A DNA stretch of 64,000 nt from Pseudomonadota bacterium (GCA_963204815.1 CAUJHQ010000083.1:1-64000); one strand, 5' to 3'; counted from the first letter of the stretch, positions 54,085-62,756 are shown. The notes: generated by a model not told the origin, from the letters alone. Numbers and translations: made by a program.

Positions 54085-55781
54085 AACCTCTTGCACGCCT
54101 CGCGTTCGCCGCCACCGGCACGCTGCTCGTGGCCGGCTGCGCCGGCACGCCCACGCCCGAACAGCTCGGCACCGCCTGCGCCGGCCTCGCCAGCCGCACG
54201 GTGCCAGCCTCGGCCATCGGCCTGCCCAGCGGCGCCGCGGCGGTCAAGACGGCGGTGCTCGTGAAGGCGGTGCCGGGCGCGGTGAACGGCGCGGCCTACA
54301 CGCCGGCGCTGCCGGAGCACTGCCGCGTCACCGGCGAGATCGCGGCGCGCAGCGCCTCGGCGCAGCCGATCCGGTTCCAGCTCAACCTGCCGACGCAGTG
54401 GAACGGCAAGGCGCTGCAGTACGGCGGCGGCGGCTTCAACGGCGTGCTGATCAACGGCCTGGCGCCGCTGCGCGACGCCGCCCCGGGCGACCCGCTGCCG
54501 CTGGCGCGCGGCTACGCCACCTTCGGCACCGACTCCGGCCACCAGGCCGCGGCCTCGCCGCCCAGCGACCCCGGCGCCTTCGCGCAGGACGACGAGATGC
54601 TGGAGAACTTCGCCTTCGCGTCGTACAAGAAGGTGCGCGACGTGGCGGTGACGCTGGCGCGCGACTTCTACGGCCGCGCGCCCCAGCGCCTGTATTACTT
54701 CGGCGGCTCCGAAGGCGGGCGCGAAGGGCTGACGATGGCGCAGCGCTTCCCGGCCGACTACGACGGCATCGTCAGCGTGGTGCCGGTCATCAACTGGACC
54801 GGGCTCTTCCACGCCTTCGTGCGCAGCTCGGTGCCGCAGTTCGACGACTGGCTCGACGCGCCGAAGGTGGCGCTGATCGCGAAGGCCACCAACGATGCCT
54901 GCGACGCGCTCGACGGCCTGGCCGACGGCGTGGTGAACCACTACCTGGGCTGCCAGCCGCGCGTGAACCTGCGCATCCTGCGCTGCCCCGACGGCCGCGA
55001 CGCCGGGCCGCAATGCCTGTCCGAGCGCGAACTGGCGGTGATGGCCGGCCTGCACGCGCGCACCGAGTTCCCGTTCCCGTTGGCGAACGGCCTCACGCAC
55101 TATCCGCCCTGGCTCTACGGCCACGAAGACAGCCTGGACGGCCCGCAGGCGCCGAGCCTGCAGCGCTGGGTGACCGGCAGCGCCGCGCCCACCGTGCCGC
55201 CGGCGGCGGCCACGGCCGGCACGCACTGGCTGTACGGCAGCAACTGGATCCGCCACGCCGTGGTGCGCGACGCGCAGTTCGACGTGCGCGGCTACCGCCC
55301 CGAGGCCTTCCGCGAACGCGTGCAGCAGACCTCGGCGCTGATGGATTCGACGAACCCCGACCTGTCGGCCTTCTTCGCGCGCGGCGGCAAGCTCATCGTG
55401 CGCGAGAACGCGGCCGACCGCGCGCAGAGCCCGCTGATGGGCATCGAGTACCACCAGGCCGTGGTCGCGAAGCTGGGCGCGGCGACGGTGGAACGGTCGA
55501 TGCGGCTGTACGTGTCGCCGTCGTCCACCCACACCGGCAACGCGCGCACGGTGACCGACCGGCGGCCGATCCCGACGATGGCCGACCTGCTCGACCCGCT
55601 GGACCGCTGGGTCAGCGAAGGCCAGGCGCCGCCCGACGCCATCGTGCAGACCGTGCGCGACGCGCTGCCGCCGTTCGCGGTGCAGGCCTCGCGGCCGATG
55701 TGCCGCTACCCGGCATATCCGCATTACACGGGCGGCGACGCGCGGCTGGCGGCCAGCTACGCCTGCCGGCCGGGCAACTGA
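54081..55781 (+). CDS. Tannase/feruloyl esterase-family lipoprotein lacking the usual cysteine pair
   Basis: 566 aa. A lipobox LLVAGC (Cys20) marks a lipoprotein. The alpha/beta hydrolase of the tannase family is clear: FQLNLPTQWNGKALQYGGGGFNG, YATFGTDSGHQA, YFGGSEGGREGLTMAQRFPADYDGIVSVVP with Ser210, Asp446 in AADRAQSP and His484 in SSTHTGN. Family members have a CS-D-HC motif with a disulfide next to Ser and His; here both Cys are replaced (Gly209, Thr485). It probably releases an ester-bound sugar or polyol at the cell surface for the TRAP/transketolase route. It ends 4 bp from the convergent DUF1653 gene. Confidence 0.82.
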   Translation: MKPLARLAFAATGTLLVAGCAGTPTPEQLGTACAGLASRTVPASAIGLPSGAAAVKTAVLVKAVPGAVNGAAYTPALPEHCRVTGEIAARSASAQPIRFQLNLPTQWNGKALQYGGGGFNGVLINGLAPLRDAAPGDPLPLARGYATFGTDSGHQAAASPPSDPGAFAQDDEMLENFAFASYKKVRDVAVTLARDFYGRAPQRLYYFGGSEGGREGLTMAQRFPADYDGIVSVVPVINWTGLFHAFVRSSVPQFDDWLDAPKVALIAKATNDACDALDGLADGVVNHYLGCQPRVNLRILRCPDGRDAGPQCLSERELAVMAGLHARTEFPFPLANGLTHYPPWLYGHEDSLDGPQAPSLQRWVTGSAAPTVPPAAATAGTHWLYGSNWIRHAVVRDAQFDVRGYRPEAFRERVQQTSALMDSTNPDLSAFFARGGKLIVRENAADRAQSPLMGIEYHQAVVAKLGAATVERSMRLYVSPSSTHTGNARTVTDRRPIPTMADLLDPLDRWVSEGQAPPDAIVQTVRDALPPFAVQASRPMCRYPAYPHYTGGDARLAASYACRPGN

Positions 55782-55785
55782 GCGC

Positions 55786-56019
55786 TCAGCCCGGCAGCCG
55801 CTCGAAGCGCGGCCGCTCGACGCCGTCGACGAGCACGCGCTCGAAGAACATGGCGTGCGGCCGCACCCACCAGCCGGTGTCGTTGTAGAGCGGCCGGTAG
55901 ACCACCATCGGCTCGTGCGTCTCGCTGTGGCGCGCGACGCCGATCACCTCGTATTCGCCACCCTTGTAGTGGCGGTAGCGGCCGGTGGGGGTGGCGGGCA
56001 GGGCGGGCAGGTCGGACAT
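55786..56019 (-). CDS. DUF1653 family protein
   Basis: 77 aa, the normal length. Family core: TGRYRHYKGGEYEVIGVARHSETHEPMVVYRPLYNDTGWWVRPHAMFFERVLVDG. A GAGGAG SD lies ~7 bp before ATG 56019. The small beta fold has no known enzyme activity. FNR-like boxes lie 34 and 83 bp upstream. Confidence 0.85.
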   Translation of the reverse strand: MSDLPALPATPTGRYRHYKGGEYEVIGVARHSETHEPMVVYRPLYNDTGWWVRPHAMFFERVLVDGVERPRFERLPG

Positions 56020-56052
56020 GCGGAGGCTCCTCGACGGCGTGCATTGTCGGCC

Positions 56053-56115
56053 TTGACGCCGATCAAGCCGGCGGCGTGCGGCGCCGCGACCGCGCGCAGG
56101 CTTGATGCAGTTCAG
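56053..56115. promoter_or_regulatory. Two FNR-like boxes between DUF1653 and the Cys-rich gene
   Basis: TTGACGCCGATCAA (56053-56066) matches TTGAT-N4-ATCAA at 9 of 10 positions. A weaker TTGATGCAGTTCAG (56102-56115) matches at 8 of 10. If the first is a class II site for the plus strand, transcription would start near 56101 and give a ~50-nt leader to the gene at 56151. Confidence 0.42.
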
Positions 56116-56150
56116 GGCGCGGGGCGGCCGGCGGCGCGCACACTGCCGCC

Positions 56151-56474
56151 ATGCGTTCGCATCTCCGCGTCTGGCGCTGGCTGCTCGCCCTGCTGATCGG
56201 CATGGCGCTGCTGCAGCCGTTGCTCGTGGTCCACGCGGCCGATCACGAGGCGCATTGCGGCAGCGTGGCTGCCGACGCAGGTGACGCGGTTGGCACTGGC
56301 GACGCCAGCGACCCCGGCCGGCCGCCGGCCACGGCGTGCGCCGCGTGTGCCGCCTTGCCGGCGCTCGAGCGGCGGCCGTGCTTCGCGCCATGCGGTGTCG
56401 ACGCGCCCGCCCACTGGCCGCCGGCCGTGCGCGACCGCGTGCAGCCACCCGAGACGCCGCCGCCCATCGGCTGA
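56151..56474 (+). CDS. Cys-rich exported protein, unknown function
   Basis: 107 aa. The signal peptide (MRSHLRVWRWLLALLIGMALLQPLLVVHA) is cleaved near AADHEAHC. The mature part has six Cys: HC, ACAAC, PCFAPC. With two early His residues it may bind a metal, but no family is recognised. It lies upstream of the DUF6803 membrane protein (90-bp gap) and downstream of the FNR-like boxes, so the two may form an oxygen- or NO-controlled unit. Confidence 0.6.
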   Translation: MRSHLRVWRWLLALLIGMALLQPLLVVHAADHEAHCGSVAADAGDAVGTGDASDPGRPPATACAACAALPALERRPCFAPCGVDAPAHWPPAVRDRVQPPETPPPIG

Positions 56475-56563
56475 CGGCGCACCCCTTCCTGGCTCTTCCT
56501 CCTGCAGCACGCGCCGATGCGCGTGCGCTGCAGCCGCGACCCCGTCTGCGATCGGAACCGATC

Positions 56564-57064
56564 ATGAACATGACCCATTACATGCAACTGCTGGCCGAGA
56601 ACCAGCCCTGGAACCTGCTGCTCTTCATGGTGCTGCCGGTGGTGCTGGCCGAGACCGTGGCCGTCACCGAACTCTTCGTGCTCTTCCACCGCGCCCGCGA
56701 AGGCGCGCTGGTGGCGCTGAACCGCGCCGCCAGCATCGCCGGTGGCGTCTACTTCACCGGCGTCTTCGTCTACCTGATGAAGACGGCGGCGATCCCGCTC
56801 ACGCTGGGCGGTGGCTGGCGCGGGCCGGCCGACGTCATCGCGGTGGGCTTCTACCTGTCCGGCGTGCTGCCGCTGGGCGCGATGGCGCTGATCGACCTGC
56901 GCATCATCGGCGGCGCCTGGCCGCACGAGAAGCGGCTGTGGTGGCACGCCGGATGCGTGGCCACCTTCCTGGTGGTGGCGCACGTCGCGATGATCTTCGG
57001 CATGCTCGACCCGACGCTGCTCTGGTCGGGACCCGCCGCGCATGGCGGGCACGACGCGCCCTGA
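56564..57064 (+). CDS. DUF6803-type integral membrane protein
   Basis: 166 aa with four or five hydrophobic segments (LLLFMVLPVVLAETVAVTELFVLF, SIAGGVYFTGVFVYLM, DVIAVGFYLSGVLPLGAMALIDLRIIG, CVATFLVVAHVAMIFGML). Conserved polar residues inside the membrane (Glu in LAETVAVTELF, His near the end) suggest metal or proton handling. Function unknown. ATG 56564 is chosen; the longer frame from 56336 overlaps the Cys-rich gene. Confidence 0.7.
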   Translation: MNMTHYMQLLAENQPWNLLLFMVLPVVLAETVAVTELFVLFHRAREGALVALNRAASIAGGVYFTGVFVYLMKTAAIPLTLGGGWRGPADVIAVGFYLSGVLPLGAMALIDLRIIGGAWPHEKRLWWHAGCVATFLVVAHVAMIFGMLDPTLLWSGPAAHGGHDAP

Positions 57065-57077
57065 GCCGGCGCCGGGC

Positions 57078-57896
57078 ATGATGGCGTTCATGGACCACCC
57101 CCTGGACGCTGCCATCGCGCTGGCCCCGCAGGCCGACGGCACGCTGCTCGGCCACACCCACCCGGCCTACGCCAACATGGTCGGGCCCTACGGCGGCATC
57201 ACCGCCGCGCAGGCGCTGAACGCCGTGCTGCAGTCACCCGCGCGGCTCGGCGAGCCGGTGGCGCTGACGGTGAACTTCTGCGCCGCGCTGGCCGACGGCG
57301 CGTTCACCGCGCAGGCGCGTGCCGTGCGCACGAACCGCTCCACGCAGCACTGGACGGTGGACCTCCAGCAGGCCGGCGAGGTGGTGGCTACCGCCACCGT
57401 GTTCACCGCACTGCGCCGCGACACCTGGGCCGACGACGAGCACCGCATGCCCGAGGTCCCGGCGCCCGAAGACCTGCCGCGTGCCCGCGCGGCGGCGCCG
57501 GTGGCCTGGCTGCAGCGCTACGAGATGCGGCTGGTGGAAGGCGCGATCCCGGCCGCCTGGGACGGCGCCGAGCACCACGACAGCACCACGCGCCTGTGGG
57601 TGCGCGACGACCCGCCGCGTGTGCTGGACCACGCCGCGCTGGCAGCGCTGTGCGACGTCTTCTTCCCTCGCATCTGGCGCCGCCGCGCGACGCCGGTGCC
57701 GGTAGGCACGGTGTCGATGACGGTCTACTTCCACGCCGACGCGGCGCAGCTCGCCGCCACCTGCAGCGGCTTCCTGTTCGCGCAGGCGAAGGCGCAGGCC
57801 TTCCGCGGCGGCTACTTCGACCAGACCGGGCAGTTGTGGAACCGCGCGGGCGAGCTGCTGGCGACGACGCACCAGGTCGTCTACTACAAGGCCTGA
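57078..57896 (+). CDS. Acyl-CoA thioesterase-like double hot-dog protein
   Basis: 272 aa from 57078 (Met at 57081 or 57090 equally possible; no clear SD). First hot-dog: ANMVGPYGGITAAQALNAVLQSPARLGEPVALTVNFCAALADGAFTAQARAVRTNRSTQHWTVDLQQAGEVVATATVFTALRRDTW. Second: STTRLWVRDDPPRVLDHAALAALCDVFFPRIW and GTVSMTVYFHADAAQLAA. This is the TesB-like family hydrolysing acyl-CoA esters. It is cotranscribed at close range with DUF6803 (13 bp) and converges on the glyoxalase-fold gene. Confidence 0.78.
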   Translation: MMAFMDHPLDAAIALAPQADGTLLGHTHPAYANMVGPYGGITAAQALNAVLQSPARLGEPVALTVNFCAALADGAFTAQARAVRTNRSTQHWTVDLQQAGEVVATATVFTALRRDTWADDEHRMPEVPAPEDLPRARAAAPVAWLQRYEMRLVEGAIPAAWDGAEHHDSTTRLWVRDDPPRVLDHAALAALCDVFFPRIWRRRATPVPVGTVSMTVYFHADAAQLAATCSGFLFAQAKAQAFRGGYFDQTGQLWNRAGELLATTHQVVYYKA

Positions 57897-57908
57897 TCGC
57901 GCGGCGGA

Positions 57909-58694
57909 TCAGCCCGGCACGATCTCGATCGGCGCGCCCTGCGTGCCGGCCAGCGGCAGCGCCGTGCGCGCCGTCGCGGTGGGCGAGCGCAGCACGAACT
58001 GCGCCGCCTGCGCGCCGCGGGCGGCCAGCGCGCCGGCCCACGCGGGCGCGCCGGCAGCACCGGTCGGCCGTGCCAGCACGAGCGTCGTGCCGCCGAGCGC
58101 CAGGCCTACGCGTTCCAGCCCCGCCACGGCGGGCAGGGCCTCGGCGCGCCGGCCCAGCAGCGCCTCGTAGCGCGCACGCGCGGCGGCGAGGTCGTCGACC
58201 ACGACGTTGAGTTCGGCGACGCCGGTGACGCCGTTCGGGTGCACGCGCACGTCGCCTTCGCGCACGCGCAGCGCGCGCGGCGTGACGTCGCCGCACAGGA
58301 AGGGCATCTCGACGCTCGGCGCGATGCCGGTCTGCCAGTCCAGTCGCACGCCGTCGGGCCGCAGCCGGCCGCCGTCGAACGGACCTTGGTAGTCGACGCC
58401 GCGCGCGCGCGCCGCGGCGATGACGGCGCCGGTGTCGTGCGGCAACAGCGCGAAGTCGACCAGCCCCTGCCAGCCGCGCGCCTGGTAGTGCCACCAGCGG
58501 TGCGCCGGCGCCTCGCGCAGGAAGGCGATCAGCTCGAGGTAGCTGCCGTCCTGGAAGCCGACGAGCGCGTTGTGCGTGGCGCCGTCGGTGTGGGTGCCGC
58601 CGCGCTGCACGTTGAAGCCGAGCGCGCTGTAGCTGGCGATCGTGGCTTCCAGTTCGGGCACGAGGATGACGATGTGGTCGAGCTTCAGGGTCAT
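57909..58694 (-). CDS. Glyoxalase-like (VOC superfamily) protein
   Basis: 261 aa. VOC-type start LKLDHIVILVPELEATIASYSALGFNVQRGGTHTDGATHNALVGFQDGSYLELIAFL, and a second half VTGVAELNVVVDDLAAARARYEALLG. It belongs to the long glyoxalase-like group of unknown substrate. It lies 15 bp downstream of the FAD oxidase and probably shares its operon. Confidence 0.78.
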   Translation of the reverse strand: MTLKLDHIVILVPELEATIASYSALGFNVQRGGTHTDGATHNALVGFQDGSYLELIAFLREAPAHRWWHYQARGWQGLVDFALLPHDTGAVIAAARARGVDYQGPFDGGRLRPDGVRLDWQTGIAPSVEMPFLCGDVTPRALRVREGDVRVHPNGVTGVAELNVVVDDLAAARARYEALLGRRAEALPAVAGLERVGLALGGTTLVLARPTGAAGAPAWAGALAARGAQAAQFVLRSPTATARTALPLAGTQGAPIEIVPG

Positions 58695-58709
58695 GGGGTG
58701 GGGGTCCTG

Positions 58710-60053
58710 TCAGTCGCGCTGGTCGAGCCAGCGGTAGTAGAGCGTGGTCCAGGCGACGCCGACGGGCGCGAAGGCGCGCATCTCCACCGCGCGCGGCGCC
58801 TCCCAGGGCAGCGGCACGCGCGCTGCGTCGCCGTCGAGCGCGGCGTCTGCCAGCGCGGGGCCGAGCGCGGTGCCGAACGCCAGCCCGCGGCCGTTGCAGC
58901 CCACCCACGCGAGCGCGCCGTCGCCCAGGCGCCAGAAGCGCGGCAGGCGGTCGGGCGTGACGGCGAAGACGCCGTGCCAGAGGTGGTCGAAGCGCAGGCC
59001 GCCGGGCACGTCGCGCAGCGCCGGCCACAGCTTCACCAGCCGCGTGGCGATGCGCTCGCGCAGGCGGCCGTCGTAGCCGGCGTGCAGCGCGAGCGCGCCG
59101 CCGCTGACGAGGCGGCCGTCCTCGCTCCAGCGCGCGAAGTGCAGGTCGGCCTGGGTGTCCGACATCGCGTGGTCGCGAGGCAGCACCTGGGCGCGCAGTG
59201 CCGCCGGCAGCGGCTGCGTCGCCATCTGGTAGCTGCGCACCGGCACCAGCGTCTGCTCCAGGCCCGGCCAGGCCTGCGGGCCGAGGAAGCCGCTGTAGCT
59301 GTGCGTGGCGACGAGCAGCTTCTTCGCGCGCACGTGGCCGGTGGCGGTGTTCACGCGCCAGCCGCTGCCGTCGGCCACGACGCCGGTGGCCGGGCTGTGC
59401 GCGTGCACGGCGGCGCCGGCGCCGAGCGCCGCGCGCGCCAGCCCTCGCGTGAACGCGAGTGGGTTCACGTGGCCGCCGGTGGGGTTGAGCCAGCCGCCGC
59501 GCCAGAAGCGCGAGCCGGTGACGGCGGCCACCTGCTCGGCGTCGAGCAGTTCGACCGGCGCGCCGCGCCGCTGCCACTGCGCGAAGCGCGAGCGCGAGAT
59601 CGCCAGCCGGCTGTCGCGGTGTGCCGGTTGCACCCAGCCGTTCTGCACCGCGCCGCAGTCGATGGCATGGCGGCGCACCAGGTCGAACAGCGTCGCCGCC
59701 GAGTCGCGCAGCAGCGCCACCAGCGCCTCGCCGCGCTCGGGGCCGAAGGCGGCGGCGAGGATGTCGGGGTCGGCGCGCGTCAGCGTCGGGATCACCTGGC
59801 CGTTGTTGCGGCCCGACGCGCCCCAGCCGACCTCGTGTGCTTCCAGCACCACCACCTTCGCGCCGCGGGTGGCCGCATGCAGCGCGGCCGACAACCCGCT
59901 GACGCCGGCGCCGACGATGACGAGGTCGGCCGTGTGTTCGCCCGCCGGCAGCGGCGGCGTGGGCGGTGCGGCGGGGGCGGTGGCGGCCCACAGCGAAGGC
60001 GGCAGGCGGGACGGGTCGAGGTTCGGGTCGGTCATCGGGGTCGGCAGATGCAT
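58710..60053 (-). CDS. FAD-dependent amine oxidoreductase (DAO family, PuuB-like)
   Basis: 447 aa from ATG 60053, which has GGAAAG 5 bp upstream; the internal ATG at 60035 has no SD. FAD fold: DLVIVGAGVSGLSAALHAATRGAKVVVLEAHEVGWGASGRNNGQV. Mid-region LLVATHSYSGFLGPQAWPGLEQTLVPVRSYQMATQPL and the C-terminal FDHLWHGVFAVTPDRLPRFWRLGDGALAWVGCNGRGLAFGTALGPALADA are typical of gamma-glutamylputrescine oxidase-like enzymes. With the ATC-hydrolase-like gene and Liv transporter nearby it suggests use of an amine or heterocyclic nitrogen compound. Confidence 0.82.
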   Translation of the reverse strand: MHLPTPMTDPNLDPSRLPPSLWAATAPAAPPTPPLPAGEHTADLVIVGAGVSGLSAALHAATRGAKVVVLEAHEVGWGASGRNNGQVIPTLTRADPDILAAAFGPERGEALVALLRDSAATLFDLVRRHAIDCGAVQNGWVQPAHRDSRLAISRSRFAQWQRRGAPVELLDAEQVAAVTGSRFWRGGWLNPTGGHVNPLAFTRGLARAALGAGAAVHAHSPATGVVADGSGWRVNTATGHVRAKKLLVATHSYSGFLGPQAWPGLEQTLVPVRSYQMATQPLPAALRAQVLPRDHAMSDTQADLHFARWSEDGRLVSGGALALHAGYDGRLRERIATRLVKLWPALRDVPGGLRFDHLWHGVFAVTPDRLPRFWRLGDGALAWVGCNGRGLAFGTALGPALADAALDGDAARVPLPWEAPRAVEMRAFAPVGVAWTTLYYRWLDQRD

Positions 60054-60100
60054 ATGCGCTTTCCGTCCGAGGGGTCGTCGGAAAGGCGATCGTGGGAGGA

Positions 60101-60112
60101 TATATTGCGCAA
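60101..60112 (+). promoter_or_regulatory. Possible -10 element overlapped by a TTGCGCAA palindrome
   Basis: TATATT (60101-60106) is a good -10 match 36 bp before the hydrolase ATG, overlapped by the palindrome TTGCGCAA (60105-60112). No clear -35 lies 17 bp upstream. A repressor bound at the palindrome would cover the promoter. Confidence 0.3.
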
Positions 60113-60142
60113 GCTCACGAACACGCATCACCGCCCCACGCC

Positions 60143-60634
60143 ATGACCGAAAACGAACAGAAGCTCGTCGAGCAGTTGCGCGGCGCCCTGAAGAGCCGCG
60201 CCATGGTCTACGCCGCGATGTACGAGGAGATCGCCGCCGAGTTCGGCGCCGACAAGGCGCGCGAGATCTGCAAACGCGCGATCTACAAGCGCGGCGAGTC
60301 CATCGCCCACTGCTTCGCGCAGCACGCGCCGGCCGACCTGGGCGGGCTGAAGGACACCTTCCTGAACTTCATCCCGCAGGGCCAGCACCTCTTCAAGCCC
60401 GAGGTCGTGCGCTGCGACGCCGACGAACTGGAGATCCAGTTCCACCGCTGCCCGCTGAAGGAAGCCTGGCAGGAAGCCGGCTACGACGGCGCCGCGCTCG
60501 CCAACCTGTGCGACATCGGCGGCGTCGTCGACTACGGCACCTTCGAGAAGGCCGGTTTCCGCATCCAGAGCGACACCTGGCAGCCCGGCCGCGAAGGCTG
60601 TTGCCGCCTGCACATCCGCCCCGGCCCGGGCTGA
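60143..60634 (+). CDS. L-2-amino-thiazoline-4-carboxylate hydrolase-like protein
   Basis: 163 aa from ATG 60143. Helical start LVEQLRGALKSRAMVYAAMYEEIAAEFGADKAREICKRAIYKRG, then EIQFHRCPLKEAWQEAGYDGAALANLCDIGGVVDYGTFEKAGF, ending GREGCCRLHI. The ordered Cys residues (HRCPL, NLCDIGG, GCC) match the ATC hydrolase family, which opens a thiazoline ring, although many members have other unknown substrates. It precedes the Liv-type transporter by 73 bp. Confidence 0.7.
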   Translation: MTENEQKLVEQLRGALKSRAMVYAAMYEEIAAEFGADKAREICKRAIYKRGESIAHCFAQHAPADLGGLKDTFLNFIPQGQHLFKPEVVRCDADELEIQFHRCPLKEAWQEAGYDGAALANLCDIGGVVDYGTFEKAGFRIQSDTWQPGREGCCRLHIRPGPG

Positions 60635-60707
60635 GCGCCCGCCGCCATCACCGACCTGCCGGCGCGTGCCGGCGCCCGTTCACGTTCCGCCCCCAGGAGG
60701 ATTCACC

Positions 60708-61817
60708 ATGACCACCGTTCGTTTCCTGCTTGCCGCCGCGGCGCTCGCGGCCACCTCGGCCGGCGCGTTCGCGCAGGACATCTTCGTCGGCTACCAGCTG
60801 CCGCTCACGGGCACGCAGTCGCAGTACGGCGAGGTGTTCCGCAACAGCGCCACGCTGCAGCTGGAGAAGTTCAACGCCGCCGGCGGCGTCGGCGGCCGCA
60901 AGGTGCAGATCGTCTACGAGGACAGCAAGTCCGACCCGAAGGAAGCGGTGAACATCGCGCGCAAGTTCGTCGACGACAAGCGCATCGTCGCCGTGCTCGG
61001 CGACTTCGCGAGCGGCCCGTCGATGGCCGCCGGCGAGGTCTACGGCAAGGAAGGCATGCCGCAGCTGAGCCAGACCGCCTCGCACCCCGACTTCCTGAAG
61101 GTCTCGAACTGGCAGTTCCGCAACATCACCACGCAGGCGCAGGAAGGCCCGTTCAACGCCAAGTGGCTGCGCGACAGCGGCGTCAAGACGGTGGCCGTGA
61201 TCGGCCTGCAGAACGACTGGGGCCTGTCGGCCACCGGCGAGTTCGCGAAGGCCTTCGAGGCGCTGGGCGGCAAGGTCACGGCCACCGAGCTCTTCAACCC
61301 CGGCGCGCGCGACTTCAAGGCCATCCTGACCAAGGTGTCGCAGGCCAAGCCGGAGGCGATCTACTTCGCGATGTTCTACGAGGAAGGCGCGCTGATCCTG
61401 CAGCAGGCCAAGCAGCTCAACGTGGCGGCCAAGCTGTACTCGGCCTCGCCGTTCTACGCGCCCAAGCTGATCGAGCTGGCCGGCCCGGCGGCCGAAGGCG
61501 TGATGCTGTCGACCACCTTCGTGGCCGACAGCCCGGCGGCGAACGTGAAGGCCTTCGTCGACGAGTACAAGAAGCGCTTCAACGGCGAGCCGAACCAGTT
61601 CGCGGCGCAGGCCTACGACGCCACCGGCATCCTGCTCGACGCGCTGAAGCGCGTGGGCCCGAACGCCACCCGCGCGCAGATCCGCGACGCGCTGGCCGCC
61701 ACCGCCAACTACCCGGGCGTGACCGGCGCGACCACCTTCGACAAGGCCACCCGCGAGCCGAACAAGACGCTCGCCAAGCTGCAGATCAAGGGCGGCAAGT
61801 TCGTCGCCGCGCAGTAA
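60708..61817 (+). CDS. ABC transporter substrate-binding protein, Liv (branched-chain amino acid-like) type
   Basis: 369 aa from ATG 60708, with a perfect AGGAGG 7 bp upstream. Signal peptide ends GAFAQ. Body: DIFVGYQLPLTGTQSQYGEVFRNSATLQLEKFNAAGGVGGRKVQIVYEDSKSDPKEAVNIARKFVDDKRIVAVLGDFASGPSMAAGEVY, the type I periplasmic fold. The ligand is not necessarily an amino acid; it may be the substrate of the neighbouring oxidase and hydrolase. The very strong SD here contrasts with the GTG starts of the next two genes. Confidence 0.87.
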   Translation: MTTVRFLLAAAALAATSAGAFAQDIFVGYQLPLTGTQSQYGEVFRNSATLQLEKFNAAGGVGGRKVQIVYEDSKSDPKEAVNIARKFVDDKRIVAVLGDFASGPSMAAGEVYGKEGMPQLSQTASHPDFLKVSNWQFRNITTQAQEGPFNAKWLRDSGVKTVAVIGLQNDWGLSATGEFAKAFEALGGKVTATELFNPGARDFKAILTKVSQAKPEAIYFAMFYEEGALILQQAKQLNVAAKLYSASPFYAPKLIELAGPAAEGVMLSTTFVADSPAANVKAFVDEYKKRFNGEPNQFAAQAYDATGILLDALKRVGPNATRAQIRDALAATANYPGVTGATTFDKATREPNKTLAKLQIKGGKFVAAQ

Positions 61818-61841
61818 GCGCGCTTCGGGAACGCACGCACC

Positions 61842-62756
61842 GTGGACGCCGGCGTCTGGCTGCAGCAGCTCGTCAACGGGCTGTCGATCGGCCTCGTCTA
61901 CGCGCTGATGGCGATCGGCTTCACGCTGATCTTCGGCGTGTTGAACGTCGTCAACTTCGCCCATGGCGAGGTCTACACGGTGGGCGCGTTCATCGGCCTG
62001 CTGGCCATCGCGTGGGTGGCGCCGCCGCTGTGGGTGGTGCTGCTGGTGGTGCTGGCCGGCGGCGGGCTGGTGGGCTGGGCGCTGGAGCGCCTCGCGTTCC
62101 GGCCGTTCCGGCGCTTCCGTGACGAAGCCTCGCTGAAGAGCAAGGCGATGCGCGAGGCGACGCTGCTGTCGTCGCTGGCGGTCAGCATCATCGTGCGCGA
62201 GGCGCTGGAACTGAAGTTCTCCGGCGAGATGCAGACCATCGCCCAGCAGTACCTGCTGCAGAGCGCGATCCAGATCGGCCCGGTGACCATCACCGACGGC
62301 AACCTGATCATCTTCGCGCTCGGCACGCTGTCGCTGGCGGCGCTGCAGTTCGTGCTGTACCGCACCCGCATCGGGCTGGGCATCCGCGCGGTGTCGAGCA
62401 ACGTGCTGGGCGCGCAGTTCGTCGGCATCGACACCACGCGCGCCATCGTCGCCACCTTCGTCGTCGGCTCGATGCTGGGCGCCATCGCCGGCATCATGGT
62501 CGGCCTGTACCAGGGCGCGATCTTCCCGCACATGGGCTTCGAGCCCGGCGTGAAGGCCTTCGTCGCGATGGTGATGGGCGGCCTGTCCAGCATCCCCGGC
62601 GCGGTGGCCTGCGCGCTGCTGCTGGGCGTGTCGGAGTCGGTGGCGACGCAGTTCTTCAGCGACGGCTGGAAGGCGCTGGTGTCGTACTCCTTCCTGCTCC
62701 TCACGCTGTGGTTCTTCCCGAACGGGCTGTTCGGGTCGCAGAAGGAAAAGATGTGA
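61842..62756 (+). CDS. livH: Liv-type ABC transporter permease (LivH)
   Basis: 304 aa from a GTG. Start LVNGLSIGLVYALMAIGFTLIFGVLNVVNFAHGEVYTVGAF is the family signature. About eight segments; the GLGIRAVSSNVLGAQFVGIDTTRAIVATFVVGSMLGAIAGIMVG block is typical. It overlaps livM by 4 bp (GTGA). Confidence 0.88.
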   Translation: MDAGVWLQQLVNGLSIGLVYALMAIGFTLIFGVLNVVNFAHGEVYTVGAFIGLLAIAWVAPPLWVVLLVVLAGGGLVGWALERLAFRPFRRFRDEASLKSKAMREATLLSSLAVSIIVREALELKFSGEMQTIAQQYLLQSAIQIGPVTITDGNLIIFALGTLSLAALQFVLYRTRIGLGIRAVSSNVLGAQFVGIDTTRAIVATFVVGSMLGAIAGIMVGLYQGAIFPHMGFEPGVKAFVAMVMGGLSSIPGAVACALLLGVSESVATQFFSDGWKALVSYSFLLLTLWFFPNGLFGSQKEKM

